From: Posidonia oceanica | Lineage: Eukaryota > Streptophyta > Magnoliopsida > Alismatales > Posidoniaceae | Direction: 5' to 3' | DNA length: 64,000 nucleotides | NCBI GenBank assembly: GCA_037176725.1 | Contig: JAZBRS010000076.1 | Span: 119,803,001 to 119,867,000, forward strand | Shown: positions 22,863-34,435 of the stretch, in pieces | Numbering within the stretch: position 1 is the first letter of the stretch | How the letters are laid out: each line of letters opens with the position of its first letter | Position numbers and translations under genes: made by a program | Notes under the pieces: model-generated | The model's input: only the letters and a program-made list of their open reading frames with translations | Database searches by the model: none | What the model was told of the DNA's origin: nothing

Positions 22863-24172
22863 TGCTAGACTCCGGCTTTCGTTCCCGGCTTTTTGCTCGC
22901 CTGTTTTCGCAGTTTTGCCTGCCTTGTGTGCCTTCTTTGTCTGCTTTGCTCGTTTTTCTGTGCAAACTCCTAGAAAGTCGCTTTGTGGCTACTTTGCTTA
23001 GGTTTTGCACCTCTTTTCGTCTCGGTTTGCGCTCCCATTCGCTTGGCTTTGCTTCTCTGTTTGTTTAATTACTTATTGTCTTGCTTATGATCTTACTTCC
23101 TTTACAGCTTACTTGTCTTTATTTTCCTTGCTTTACTTGCTTATTACTGCTTTAGTTATCGCACATTGCATGTCTACATACTTGTTTGGCAACAATACAT
23201 GCTTTTTGAATGTTGAATGCTTCTTTTACACCTTTGCTATGTCACTACGCATGCACATGCCTTGCATACATGCCTTTTGACTCAATGAATGTTTTTCGTC
23301 ACCATCATGCTCACAAACACTCACACATGCCATGCACTTGCCTTTTGTTGTGTTGTATGATTGTCTGCCTGCCATGCTTGACTGATTTTCTTCCCTTTCG
23401 CACATGCCATGCCTAGGATAGTAGAGACTTGTTTGCTCTCCCCATGGTTAACTAAAAACCGCAAGTAAAAAGAACTCCTAGGAGCAACTAGAGACTCTGA
23501 ACAATCCTTCACTCCCTCTGGTTAATAAAATGTGCAAGATAAAAGACTTTAAGCATTTGCATAAGCATCATATAGGGCATGCATTCTTCTCATCTGAGTC
23601 CACCTATTAGTCTGCGAAGGACGGTCCCGACTTCTTGTTCCACCGCTTTGGGCGTGGCACGAGCCAGTTGACCTGTCCCCCCCTCGTCCGGGGGTCGTGT
23701 CGGTGTTAGTAGAGGGTACCACCTACGCTTTGGCGGGGTAGAGGCCACCAACACACCACCCTGTCATTTCCTGAGCTTTGGGCCGGGAGTTAGACAGGGG
23801 ACCTACTTTTTCTGACCTAAGTCGGTGACCCGTACACCCAGGGATACCCGGAGTAGACAACCTTGCTAGGAAACACTAGTTAGGTGAGGGGGGCATACTA
23901 GAAAGCATGCATATCATTCATGCCATTTAACTAACTCATTTGCATTCATCTTTTAGTTTCTAACCCTAATTTCCTTCTGTAGTGTCAGCGTGATCGGTAA
24001 GCGAGTTTCCCTTTGCTAGAGCTCGAGTATCGGCCCTCGTTGACACCCCTTTTGCGACTTCATTCGCGACCATTCCCCTTCCAAGCTATCCGCATTTGCG
24101 ACGATAGCTCCTCTTTGGAAGCACCGCTTGAACACTCGTCGCAGCCCTGTTCTCACGCGATCTAGGTCAGCA
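22863..24172 (+). other. 5' leader of element C
   Basis: A non-coding 1.3-kb leader. The segment 23607-23860 (GAGTCCACC onward) is conserved with A and B and includes the small hairpin CCCCCCTCGTCCGGGGG. A candidate splice acceptor, TTTCCTTCTGTAG (AG at 23981-23982), lies 190 bp before gag. With a donor in the LTR it would remove the PBS from a spliced mRNA. Genomic RNA would remain unspliced. Confidence 0.5.
22986..23002 (+). other. Degenerate second PBS copy in element C
   Basis: TGGCTACTTTGCTTAGG lies 141 bp after the start of the true PBS, the same spacing as in element A (7554 to 7695). Confidence 0.45.
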
Positions 24173-26689
24173 ATGGCCCAGTACGTTAGTGAGCCTCTTT
24201 TCACTCCTGTCACGGAGGGTGTTTCCATTTCGGCCCCTCCGGTTGCTCCTTCTATCCCCCTTGTTCCCCCTCCGACGCCAGGGTTTCCTCCCTTGACGTC
24301 TCTAGGTTCTCAGTATGTCCCGGGACAGTGGCAAGCATCTCTTCCTCCGGATCCGGTCGCCGAGTCCATCTTGATGACCGTTACTCGCGTTTCGGAGACG
24401 CCACTGCCCCCTCCATCCCAGGGATACGTCGCTTTCGACATCCCTTCCACCGTCGCTGCGACCTTTGCTGTAGAATCCTTCCCTCCTGGACAGTCTGTGT
24501 TCGTGCCACTTGTTTTTCAGCCTTTGCCGGCACTGCACTTCAGCGTCCCCGCTGGCGAGACGCCCGAGGCGTAGTACCAGCACCTGATGGAGCTTGCCCA
24601 GAAACTGCAGGGCATGGCTCTATCAGTTCGTCCTTCTTCTATTCCTGTCGTTCCTGAGGTTCCTCTGAGGCCAGTTCCTGCATTCCATGCATTGACCTCC
24701 ACACCTCTGCCTCGACCATCGTCTCAACTGCTCACGGTTCCGACAATGGGGGCCCGTTTGCCGCCTCTTGCTGCACAACACTTAGCACAGAATGCTCCAC
24801 TTCCCTCTGGTGGTCAGTCCTTTGGACCGACTGGAGCCCAGTACCTCACTGGCTCGCTGTCTGGCACTCCGCTTGTACAGCAACTGGTGCTCCGTCATCC
24901 TGCCCCTATCACAGCACAGCATGGCATCTACTCTTCTCCTCTACATCAGGTCCAGCATCCTGCATACACTCCTGCATACACAGTCCCCCAGCACGGATAC
25001 GCCGGCCATCCCGTCGCTCCACCAGGCGACGCTATGGTAGATCCGGAGGAGCACTTAGGTGCGACCCATTCGGCGTATGTGCTCGCTACCCCTGTTGATC
25101 CCTCTCCTACAGCAGCAATCCCAGACCCCATCAATAACCGAATGGACGTCTTGGAGAAGGCACTACGACTAGTGCAGGGTACTGAGCACCAGACCTACCA
25201 ATTCCGGGACCTCTGCTGCTTTCCAGAGGCGGTACTCCCTCCGAAGTTCAAGATCTCGGACTTTGAGAAGTATAATGGTAGGGGCTGCCCCGTAGCACAC
25301 CTGAAGGCGTATTACGGTGATCTCGCTCAGCTTCAGGCTGACGAGAGGTTGCTGATCCGCTTGTTCCAGAAGAGTTTGACCGGGCCGGCACTCAAGTGGT
25401 TCACATCGCTTGATATGTCAGCCATCAAGACTTGGAACGACCTCAGTCAGGCGTTCCTGGAACAATACTCCTTCAACCTCGATCTGGTCCCAAAGAGGGC
25501 GGACTTGATCTCAATCAAGCAGAATTCTAGCGAGCCGTTCGGGGAGTACGTCGGCTGCTGGCGCGCCCTTGCCTCTCAGGTTCGAGATAGACCCTCTGAC
25601 GAGGAGTCTATCGAGATCGTTATCAAAGGGGCGCAGCCGTCTCTTGGAGCTCTGCTTAGCATCCAACCAGTCACTACTTTTGCGGCACTCATCAGAGCTG
25701 GAGCGCGCGTGGAGAGTTCTTTGCGGAGTGGCAACTTCCCAGCTCTCTCTGCGTTCGCTAAGCAGGTAGTGATCAGCAGCAACAGTGCCAACAGCAGCGC
25801 CCCCAACAACAACAGCGGCAGCAGCAACAACCCCCCGAAGAGGAAGGATTCGCCGAAACCCGCTGTTGCATTCGTCGACTCCCCTACTGTGCCTGTTCGC
25901 TTGCCATCCCGGCCTGCCCCAGCTCAGATGGTGTACGCTCCTGCACCTAGGAATCCACACACACCACATATCACTACCACCGCTAGACCGGTCTATCCTG
26001 CTGCACCGGTTCAGCAAGGCTCACACCTAAGGCAAAGAAGGCCACCCATTGAGAGGCGTAGTTTCACCCCACTGGTGGAACCACTCACGGCCATCTTGCC
26101 AAAGGTTGCATCGCTCCTGAAGTTCCTGGAGGTTCGTCCGCCGCCAAGTCCTCAGCCGCATTGGTTTAGGTCGGACCTCTTCTGCAATTTCCATCAAAGT
26201 GTCGGGCATTCGACGGACAATTGCTTCTCCCTGCGGAACGCAATTTAGGACTTGATCGAATCGGGAACGATTGTGATCGACACGTACGAGGCATCCACTC
26301 AAGCACACACTCATGCATCTGCACACTCAGCTGTTCCCCCGCATTCTGGCATCGTCCGCCAACCTTTACCGGAGCACACTTATCCGGGAGGGGCGGGAAC
26401 CTCAGGCATCCACTCTGTCTTTCCTTCTGGGCCTGCTACCTCTGTAGTAGACCCTTCTAATCTCATCTCTGACATCTCTGAGCCTTTCCCAGTCAGTCTC
26501 TATCTCGCGGCAGTTGCCGGCTCCGAGTCGGGAATTCACTTGATCCGACCGCGTGCCAGGCCGGAGCGCGCTCTCGCGCCTCCCACCGTGCTTCCCCAGA
26601 CTCAATCCCCTGTGCACCTTCTAGCTAGGGCCCAGCCTAGTTCCCCCATTCACCTCTTAGGGCGGCCTCAGTTACACCTTCTAGGCTGA
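24173..26689 (+). pseudogene. gag (capsid and zinc finger) of element C
   Basis: Gag packages the element RNA into cytoplasmic particles. I chose ATG 24173 because MAQ aligns with the gag starts of A and B; an in-frame ATG at 24128 is not conserved. The order is a Pro/Ser-rich N-terminal part, a capsid-type gag domain at about 25130-25720 (KISDFEKYNGRGCP, LIRLFQKSLTGPALKWF, EPFGEYVGCWRAL), an Asn/Ser-rich linker, and a Tat-type finger at 26183-26224 (C-x2-H-x4-H-x4-C) followed by the conserved NCFSLRNAI. In-frame stops: TAG 24572-24574, TAG 26246-26248, TGA 26687-26689. Each is one C-to-T step from CAG or CGA. B has CAG at the position matching 26246; A also has TAG there, so a natural gag terminator is an alternative for that site. 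Confidence 0.88.
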
Positions 26690-28789
26690 CCTCAATCTGC
26701 CCCAGCCTTCCCACCCCAACAACCATACCCATTAGAGAGACCTCAGTACCCCGTAGGTCCCCCTGTAACCCCTCCTGTGCTCGCAGCACGTGCTCCAGTC
26801 GTCATTGATTTGACCCTGGACACCCATCGCGTCCCTTACAGCTACGCCACAGAGATGTGCGCAGAAGTAACGCGATCGGGGAGGGTTTACAGGCCCCCAA
26901 CACCGGCAATTAGGGCAACTCACCCTAGACCTGTTATGCCCCCACCCTCTAGCCAACCCATAGCAGATCTAACCTCGAGCCAGCCTATAGCTAGTCAGAT
27001 CCCTGCCCAACCTGTAGTAACCCAACTTCCTGCCACTACCCCCTTAGAGGCTGCCAGAACTACCCCTCCCCTTGCCAAAAAGAGCCACCCTAAGGCAGAC
27101 TTGACCTCCCAGCTTAAGAAGGTCAAAGCCGACATTTCTATCTGGGACTTGATCCACACCTCTGCCGAACACCGCGAGGCTTTTCTTCGTGTGTTCCAGG
27201 CTGCCCGTGTGTCCCAGTCCATTGAGCCTTCAACCTTGGAGAGCATGGTTGGGTTGATTGCGGAGCCCCAGGTCATCTCTTTTACGAGTGATGAGCTGCC
27301 TCCGGCGGGGATTAATCACAACCAGCCCCTATTCGTCACGGTGCAGTTCAAAAACTTTCGCATTCCCCTAACACTGGTTGATAATGGGTCAGGCCTTAAC
27401 GTCTGCCCCTTGCGTACTGCAACCAAGCTCGGATTCAAAGCCGAGGACATCACCCCAGCCGTGAAGGGAATGACAGCCTTTGACAACACTCACCATGACG
27501 CTCTAGGGGTCCTGATTATTCCTCTTGCTATTGGTCCGGTTGTCTCCGACGTAGAATTCTATGTCGTCGACTTGCAGCCGAACTTCAATCTTCTGCTTGG
27601 GCGCCCTTGGCTTCACAAGCATCAGGTCCTTCCTTTGACCCTCCATCGAATGATAAAGTACCGTCGCGGCGACGATGTCATTGTCGTCATGGCGGAGAAC
27701 TTTGAGAAGGAGCGGATCGAAGCAGTCTCCCCCGTGTCTTCGCAATCTATCCCGTTTGACCCCGAGACTTCTGAAGCCCTATATCGCGTTAATCGGTGTG
27801 AGCCGGTTAACTTCATTCCTGATCTTGAACGTGTCAACTCCTTCACCGTTCACAGCAACCCCTTTCGAATGGTCGAGAATGTATGTCACAGGTGGGGTTA
27901 CATAAAGGGTATGCCGCTCAGGCGTCACGGCCAGGGGATCGCAGAGCCGATCGTAGCAGTGGAGCGAAGGAAATCTGAAGGCCTCGGCTACGAGCCCAAG
28001 ACCAACGAAGATCACTACTCTCAGCTCAACAATCCAGAACCAGCCATTCCCAGAGACCTCACTAACTTTACCAGTGCAGGAACCCTAGGATCGACCGACG
28101 ATCAAGACACGGTACCGACAGAGGATTGGGTGTGTGTTGAGGACTACTACTCGGATGAGGAGCAGTCTGGCACAACAGAGGCAATCCCAACCAGCACAGC
28201 AGAAACAGTGATCAGAGCAGAGGCCACACAGTCAATCTATTCAGCTCTTCCTCTGGCAGAAACAGCAGGCAGCTCAGCAGGCCCTGTGGCAGAACTGGCA
28301 AGTTCCCACTCTTTTGCAGCCACATCAGCTTCCCAAGTACAGACAGCAGCAGTGCAGGAGTCAGAGACACTCCTTCTGGCAGAATCAAGCATGCTACCAG
28401 CGGTCACAGCAACATCAGTGCCACTGTCCCTATCTCTAGAGGGGCAGTTAATCAGTACAGTCAACAGCGCGGCTCAGCCCGCTCCAGCATCCACATCTCC
28501 GGGAATGCAGCAGGCGCAGTTCGCTTCGCATCCTCTCGACAACCAGCAGCAGCTCTCATGGCAAGACCCTATGGCGTTAGAGGCTGCACTCTCTCAGTTA
28601 CGGCCCGATACAAAAGGCCAACTGAGCACTACACTCTCCGGGCCCTTGAGCCCTCTGAAGAGCACCCCTGCTTACTCTCCAACAGTGACCCTGGCAGCAT
28701 ATCCATCTATGGCACCGCTGACTTGTCTATTTGGGCCTTCTACTTTAGAGTTGCCGCCATCGGACGCGCCCGTGAAGCAGATCATGTAG
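26690..28789 (+). pseudogene. Protease region of element C
   Basis: A retropepsin-type aspartic protease would process the Gag-Pol precursor. The frame is continuous with gag. After a Pro-rich stretch, the protease core spans about 27325-27670: FVTVQFKNFRIPLTLVDNGS with the catalytic Asp at 27380-27382 (V-D-N-G-S, the Tat form of the D-S/T-G triad), and the C-terminal NLLLGRPWLH near 27585. A Thr/Ser/Ala-rich acidic tail (28100-28789) follows and ends in TAG 28787-28789, again consistent with CAG. In Ogre elements an intron is known between protease and RT. I could not identify one here with confidence. Confidence 0.85.
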
Positions 28790-29893
28790 ATTCCCAGGGC
28801 AGCAATCCGCCTTGCAGTCGGGCCAGTGCCACAGGCCCCCGGCGCCTACTACGTCGACTCCCCCTCGGACGAGGAAGAAGGAGTGGCGATAGAAGCCCAG
28901 GTCGATTCTTGGATGTTTGACTTAGAGCTACTCTATCAAGAACAGATCAAGTCAATAGCAGAAGACCTGGCAGAGCATCAAGCCGCAGAAAGGAAAGGGA
29001 AAGCCGTGGTTACAGACCCTCCTCTGCAAGAAGACCATGCCTTTATCATGGTCCTGGAAGAAGACTCAGCAACGTCGGACTCCCCTAGACCAGTTGAGCT
29101 CATCACTCTCCGATCAGAAGGCGGGTCTAGGTGGTTTGTGCAACACATGCCTCATTTGAGCAGCATAGCGAGTGGCACTGCCCAAATCAGCCGTCGGTCC
29201 GGCATACCCTCCCCAAGCACACCGGAAGACCCAGAGGAGGAAGCATCAGCAGTGCAAGCAGCAGCAATAACAGAGCAGAAAGCAGAATTAGTAACAGAGC
29301 TGTCAGTAGCCTCAGCAGCAGAACAGTCAGCAGCATCAACAGCAGAATCAGCAAGGCCCTCAGTAGAATCAGCAGAGCACTCAGCAGAATCAGGCAGGCC
29401 AGAGCAAACAATAGAAGGAGTTGCTGGGACGGAGGTCGCGCACTGAGGCTACAAGAACACTGGAGTAAGCGTGACCATCCTGAAGCGTCACCAGGGCCAA
29501 GCAGCGGAACACATGCACTCTTTCGACATTACAAGCCCTTCCTTTGAGAAAGAGATCCTCTCGGAACTTATTGCTTATGGAGAGGAGGATGATACAGGCA
29601 TGGATGAGACTGATGAATCATTGCCCGAGTTCCGGCCCTATGACGACGACCCAGAAGGCCCCAACCTCCATGTTGAAGAAGAAACAGAGGTTGTCAACAT
29701 CGGCACAGCTGAGGAAGTTAGAGAAGTTCGTATCAGTGCCCAGCTGTCCTCCCAGGCTCGAGCAGAGTTCATCGCATTCCTGAAAGAATATGCGGATGTC
29801 TTCGCCTGGAGTTACGAGGATATGGTCGGCCTTGACATAGAAGTAGTGGTGCACAATCTGCCCTTAAACCCGGATGCCAAGCCAGTGAAGTAG
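28790..29893 (+). pseudogene. Protease-RT linker of element C
   Basis: The linker is in frame with gag-pro and pol. It is acidic and Ala/Glu/Ser-rich (repeated SAA/SVE-type residues at 29260-29420) and is interrupted by TGA 29444-29446. The last part (29700-29890) contains a typical pre-RT segment of Ty3/gypsy pol: FLKEYADVFAWSYEDM, then LPLNPDAKPVK. TAG 29891-29893 falls just before KLRRW, where related elements commonly have Gln. The low-complexity part might instead be intronic, as in Ogre. Confidence 0.7.
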
Positions 29894-31230
29894 AAACTAA
29901 GAAGATGGCGACCACAATGGCTGCTCATGATCAAGGAAGAGATAATGAAGCAGCTCAAGGTCAACTTTCTGAAGGTCGTTCTTTATCCTGAATGGCTGGC
30001 AAACATTATACCTGTGCCCAAGAAAGATGGTCGAATCCGGATCTGCATCGACTACAGGGACTTGAACAAGGCGAGTCCCAAGGACGACTTTCCGTTGCCT
30101 CACATTGACGTCCTAGTCGACAATACAGCGGGCCACAAGATGCTCTCCTTCATGGACGGCTTTTCTGGATACAATCAAATCAAAATGGCAGAAGAAGACA
30201 TGGAAAAGACTTCATTCATCACCCCTTGGGGAGTCTTCTGCTACCAAGTCATGCCGTTCGGCCTGAAGAATGCTGGTGCGACCTATCAGAGGGCCATGAC
30301 TGCGCTGTTCCACGACCTCATGCACCAAGAAGTAGAGGTCTATGTAGACGACATGATTGCTAAAAGCAAAGAGCCTGAAGATCATCTTACCTGTCTCAAA
30401 AAGCTCTTTGACCGTCTACGGAAGTACAAGCTGCGCCTGAATCCCAAGAAGTGCGTATTCGGGGTGTCTTCTGGCAAATTGCTCGGCTACATTGTTAGCC
30501 AAAGGGGGATTGAGGTGGACCCGTTGAAAGCACAAGCCATCGTGGACATGCCACCCCCCAGGACTGAAAAAGAAGTCAGAAGTCTGCTTGGGCGTTTACA
30601 ATATATTAGCCGCTTCAATGCACAGCTTACGCCCATCTGCGAGCCCATATTCAAGCACTTGAAGAAGAATGCGCAGATTCACTGGAGCGAGGAGTGTCAG
30701 GCTGCATTTGCCAAGATCAAGCAGCTGCTGATCAAGCCTCCTGTCCTGGTCCCGCCTACACCAGGGAGACCTTTGCTTCTCTACCTTTCTACCACGCAGC
30801 ATTCCATGGGCGCCGTCTTGGGCCAACATGACGAATCTGGTAGAAGGGAGCGCGCCATCTATTACCTGAGCAAGAAATTTAATGAATGCGAAGCCAGGTA
30901 CAGTACACTAGAGAAGACCTGTTTGTCCCTTGTCTGGGCTGCACAGAAGCTAAGGCACTACATGATGGCATACCCAATACAGCTCTTATGCCGGCATGAT
31001 CCTATCAAGTTCCTTTTCCAAAAGCCGGCCATGGTGGGCAGATGTGCTAAGTGGCAGGTGTTATTGTCTCAGTACGACATCACCTTTGTCACACAGAAAT
31101 CCGTGAAGGGTCAGGCTATGGCAGACCATCTTGCTGACCTTCCTCTGCCTGAATACCAACCCCTCCAGACACAGTTCCCTGATGAAGACATTCTCTTTGC
31201 AATGGAGGACTCTGAGCAGAAAGATCCTGA
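29894..31230 (+). pseudogene. Reverse transcriptase and gypsy RNase H of element C
   Basis: RT copies the genomic RNA into DNA; RNase H removes the RNA strand. RT motifs occur in order: PVPKKDGRIRICIDYRDLNKA, DDFPLPHID, SFMDGFSGYNQI, FGLKNAGATYQRAM, the catalytic YVDD at 30341-30352, and LLGYIVSQRGIEVDP. A gypsy-type RNase H follows (about 30760-31135), with the usual LSKKFNECEARYSTLEK and HDPIKFL blocks. The frame is intact from 29894 to 32779. The domain is well preserved relative to A and B, which have no pol at all. Confidence 0.93.
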
Positions 31231-31240
31231 GAAAAGAGGG

Positions 31241-31680
31241 GAATGGCAGCTCTACTTCGATGGTGCAGTCAACAAAAAGGGCCGAGGCGTAGGCGCAGTG
31301 CTGACCACGCCCCAGGGACAGATGATTCCCTTCGCGAGGAAGCTGACTTTCGCATGCACAAACAATGAAGCGGAGTACGAAGCATGCATCCTAGGGTTGA
31401 AAGTCGCCCTCGAACATGAGGCGCAGAAGCTGCATGTGCACGGTGATGCCATGCTGGTAATTTCTCAAGTGAATGGCGACTGGAGGACAAAAGATCCCAA
31501 GCTTGTGCCGTATCACGAACACCTGCTGAGGCTGATGGAAGAATTTGAGAGCATCTACTTCACATACATGAACAGAGCCAAGAACGCGTACGCAGACGCA
31601 TTGGCAACTTTGGCATCCTGGCTCACTATATCAGAAGACGGTGCAGTGGATGTATCTGTTACTCGCATTGAGCAGCCTAC
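31241..31680 (+). pseudogene. Second, archaeal-type RNase H of element C
   Basis: A second RNase H domain between the gypsy RNase H and integrase is a hallmark of the Tat lineage. The four acidic residues expected for the fold are visible: Asp 31259-31261 (YFDGA), Glu 31367-31369 (NNEAEYEA), Asp 31445-31447 (HGDAML) and Asp 31595-31597 (AYADALA). The gypsy RNase H is thought to have become a connection-like domain in such elements. The domain has no stop or frameshift. Confidence 0.9.
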
Positions 31681-32968
31681 ATATTGCCTGAACATAGAAG
31701 AGGCGGATCCAGCAGAGGAGCAGCCCTGGTATCGAGATATAAAATCTTTCCTAGAGTCTGGCAGCTTTCCTCCCGATACCGCAGCAGCAGACAAGAGAAC
31801 TTTGGCGCGTCTGGCGTCAAAGTATGTGTTGGGGGCCGGGCAGCTGTATAGAAGGTCATACAATCAGATGCTACTGCGCTGCCTGAACAAATCGGAGGCT
31901 GACGCGCTGATGCTCCAAGTGCATGCGGGGACCTGTGGCCCGCACATGAACGGCGTCCTCCTGGCCAAGAAGATCATGCTTCAAGGATATTTCTGGCAGA
32001 CCATGGAAGCCGACTGCTGCCGGTTCGTGCGTAGATGCCACAACTGTCAGATTCATGGTAACTTCATCAAGGCCCCTCCACATCGGCTGCACAACATGTC
32101 CTCGCCATGGCCTTTCTCCACCTGGGGGATCGATGTCATTGGCGCCATCCACCCTGCTGCTTCAAATGGTCATCGTTACATTCTGGTAGCGATCGATTAC
32201 TTTACCAAGTGGGTGGAAGCAGCCTCTTACAGAACAGTCACCGCTGTGGCAACAGAAAGATTTTTCAGAAACAATATCGTTGCCCGATATGGGGTCCCGC
32301 ACTCAGTCATCTCTGATAATGGCACAAACTTCATTGCCAAAAGGATCGAGCAATACCTGCAGAGTCTCAAGATCAAGCATCATCGATCCTCGTCCTATCG
32401 GCCACAGATGAACGGAGCTGTGGAGTCTGCAAACAAGAACATTGTCAAGATTCTGAAGAAAATGGCAGAAACCCACAAGGATTGGCACGACAAGCTCCCG
32501 TACGCGCTCTGGGCGTACAGGACATCGATCCAGACCTCTATAGGAGCCACCCCGTACTCTCTGGTGTACGGAATGGAAGCGGTGTTGCCTGTTGAAGTAG
32601 AGATCCCCTCTCTGCGGATCCTACGAGAAGCTGAGTTGGAAGAGGCAGAATGGGTCGAAGACCGCTGCATCCAACTGAACTTAATTGATGAGCGCAGACT
32701 GCAAGCTATGCACAACGCTCACTGCTATCAGAAGCGGATGGCCAGAGCATTCTTGAAGAAGGTCCAGCCCAGAAGCTTCTAGCCAGGGGACCTTGTCTTG
32801 CGTGCCATTCATTTGCCTGACGGTCGAGGGAAATTCCGACCCAACTGGCATGGCCCCTTTGTGGTCAAGCAGATCTTTTCGGGAGGCGCTGTAACTCTTG
32901 AGGATATGGACCGGGTCGAGCAGTCTGAGCCCGTCAACCTCTGCTATCTGAAGAAGTACTATCAGTAG
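31681..32968 (+). pseudogene. Integrase of element C
   Basis: Integrase inserts the element DNA into the host genome. The HHCC zinc domain is at 31922-32047 (His 31922, His 31943, Cys 32036, Cys 32045). The DDE core has Asp 32132-32134, Asp 32315-32317 (SDNGTNF) and Glu 32423-32425, giving the classic D-x35-E spacing. The C-terminal part has a WHGPFVV motif (about 32848), close to the GPY/F module. TAG 32780-32782 interrupts the protein before PGDLVLR; related proteins usually have Gln here. The frame then continues to a plausible natural end, YYQ-TAG, at 32966-32968. No chromodomain was seen, as expected for Tat. Confidence 0.92.
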
Positions 32969-34435
32969 CCGAAAGCGGCCCCATTGCAGATACCCTTCCC
33001 CCACTTGCGCTTGCATTCTCGCTTTCTTGCTTCATCTTTATCTTAAATCATCATCATCATCCTTTCAACTCTTGCATCCCTTCCCTTCGAATCATCATCG
33101 TGATCCTCTCAAGCATTGTACCTTCGGCCCGGTGATGAAAACCGGAAGTGCTTGTCTGCTCTGAAGAATCGCCCTACCTCACCTGGCACTACTCAGACGT
33201 CTTAGCTAGTGAGGGAGCCACCACCAACGAGGACAGGCGAACCGCCTAATCTCGCAAGGACATACACCTCTGAGGGAGGAAAAAATGTTAGGATGTGAGT
33301 CTGAAAAAGAGTGAGAGTAGACACCTAGGTTTGGGCACATCCAAGGAACAGAAGACGAAGACAGAAGCCGGCCCTAGAGATAGGGGTGTGCGGTCTAACT
33401 CTGCTCCTCCTACCCATCACACAACAGACCCAAAGCCTAAATCCATTACAATCCAAGCACCCTTCTTTTGCCACCAAAATGGGGATAGCAAAAGCCTAAA
33501 AAAAAAAAAAAAAAAAGAGAAAAGCAAAACAACAAACAAAAAAAAGAGAAAAGAGATAGAACAAAAACCCCAAAAAAAAGGGAAAAAAAAAGCAGGCAAA
33601 GCAAAAAACAAGAAAAAAGGCAAAATGTAGCCCGAAAAACACAGGCACCGCTATCCCCCATGCCTCACTAGAGATCCCCAGCATGTCAAGCCTAAAAGGG
33701 TCTACCACATCCCTTCAAGAGCGAACACTCGCCCTTCTCCCGGCTAGGGGCAGAGAAAGACTGCATACCTATGAGGGAGAAATCAATCAAAAAAAAAAGA
33801 GAGCTGAAAGAATAGGTGTAGGTCCTGAGAGTGTGGCCAGTAGCCTGTCCTCACCACACCACCACCTGTATAATGCCAACAACCCGTTCCGGAGAGCCAC
33901 CAGCAAGCCAAGAGTCTAGGTAGGGCCCAGTGAGTCAGGGACCACTCCCTTCCTTCGCAGCAGGCACCAAAGCACTCCGTATGCTGAGGGCATCCAAGCA
34001 TACTCATTTATCCAAGCATGCTCATTCATCTAAGCATAATACTCATCTTCATAAGCATATCACCTGCATCATGCATACATGCATCTTCTTCTATCATCCC
34101 TTTTCCTATCAATTTCTCCCGCTCTGCAACGCACTTCGGCCCTGAGGCAGTACTCCTCCCCAGCAGAGCGCATCGACGACACTCGAACTGCGCTGGTCCA
34201 GATCTCCTGCCGGCCCTCGCCCCTGTGTTAGCAAGACCGCTGCATATCCCCTTTGCTTATCTGTGCTTAACTGCCATGTTCTGTTATCAACTGCTGAATA
34301 CATATGGAACTACTTTATCAGCCTCAGTTTCTGTTTATTATCAAAGAATATACGCCTGCGAGATCTGACTGTTTATTGATAGCAAGTACTTTCAAGCTTC
34401 TGCAGCTATCTGCCTGTCCCTCTGTAATCAGCATA
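32969..34435 (+). other. Spacer between pol and the PMD-like ORF of C
   Basis: No protein similarity was seen. It includes a run of about 18 A at 33500-33517 within an A-rich stretch (33490-33625), which produces lysine-rich or phenylalanine-rich ORFs by composition. CAT-rich T/A sequence (33990-34110) precedes the next ORF. No TATA box was recognised with confidence. Confidence 0.5.

Noticed and set aside
24173..32968. Stop codons in C corrected by U-to-C RNA editing
   Set aside because: Such editing is known in organelles of some land plants, not for nuclear retrotransposon RNA. Methyl-C deamination explains the codon contexts.
33490..33640. Lysine-rich ORF or processed-gene poly(A) tail
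   Set aside because: A simple A-rich stretch. No retrocopy of a gene or target-site duplication was found next to it.
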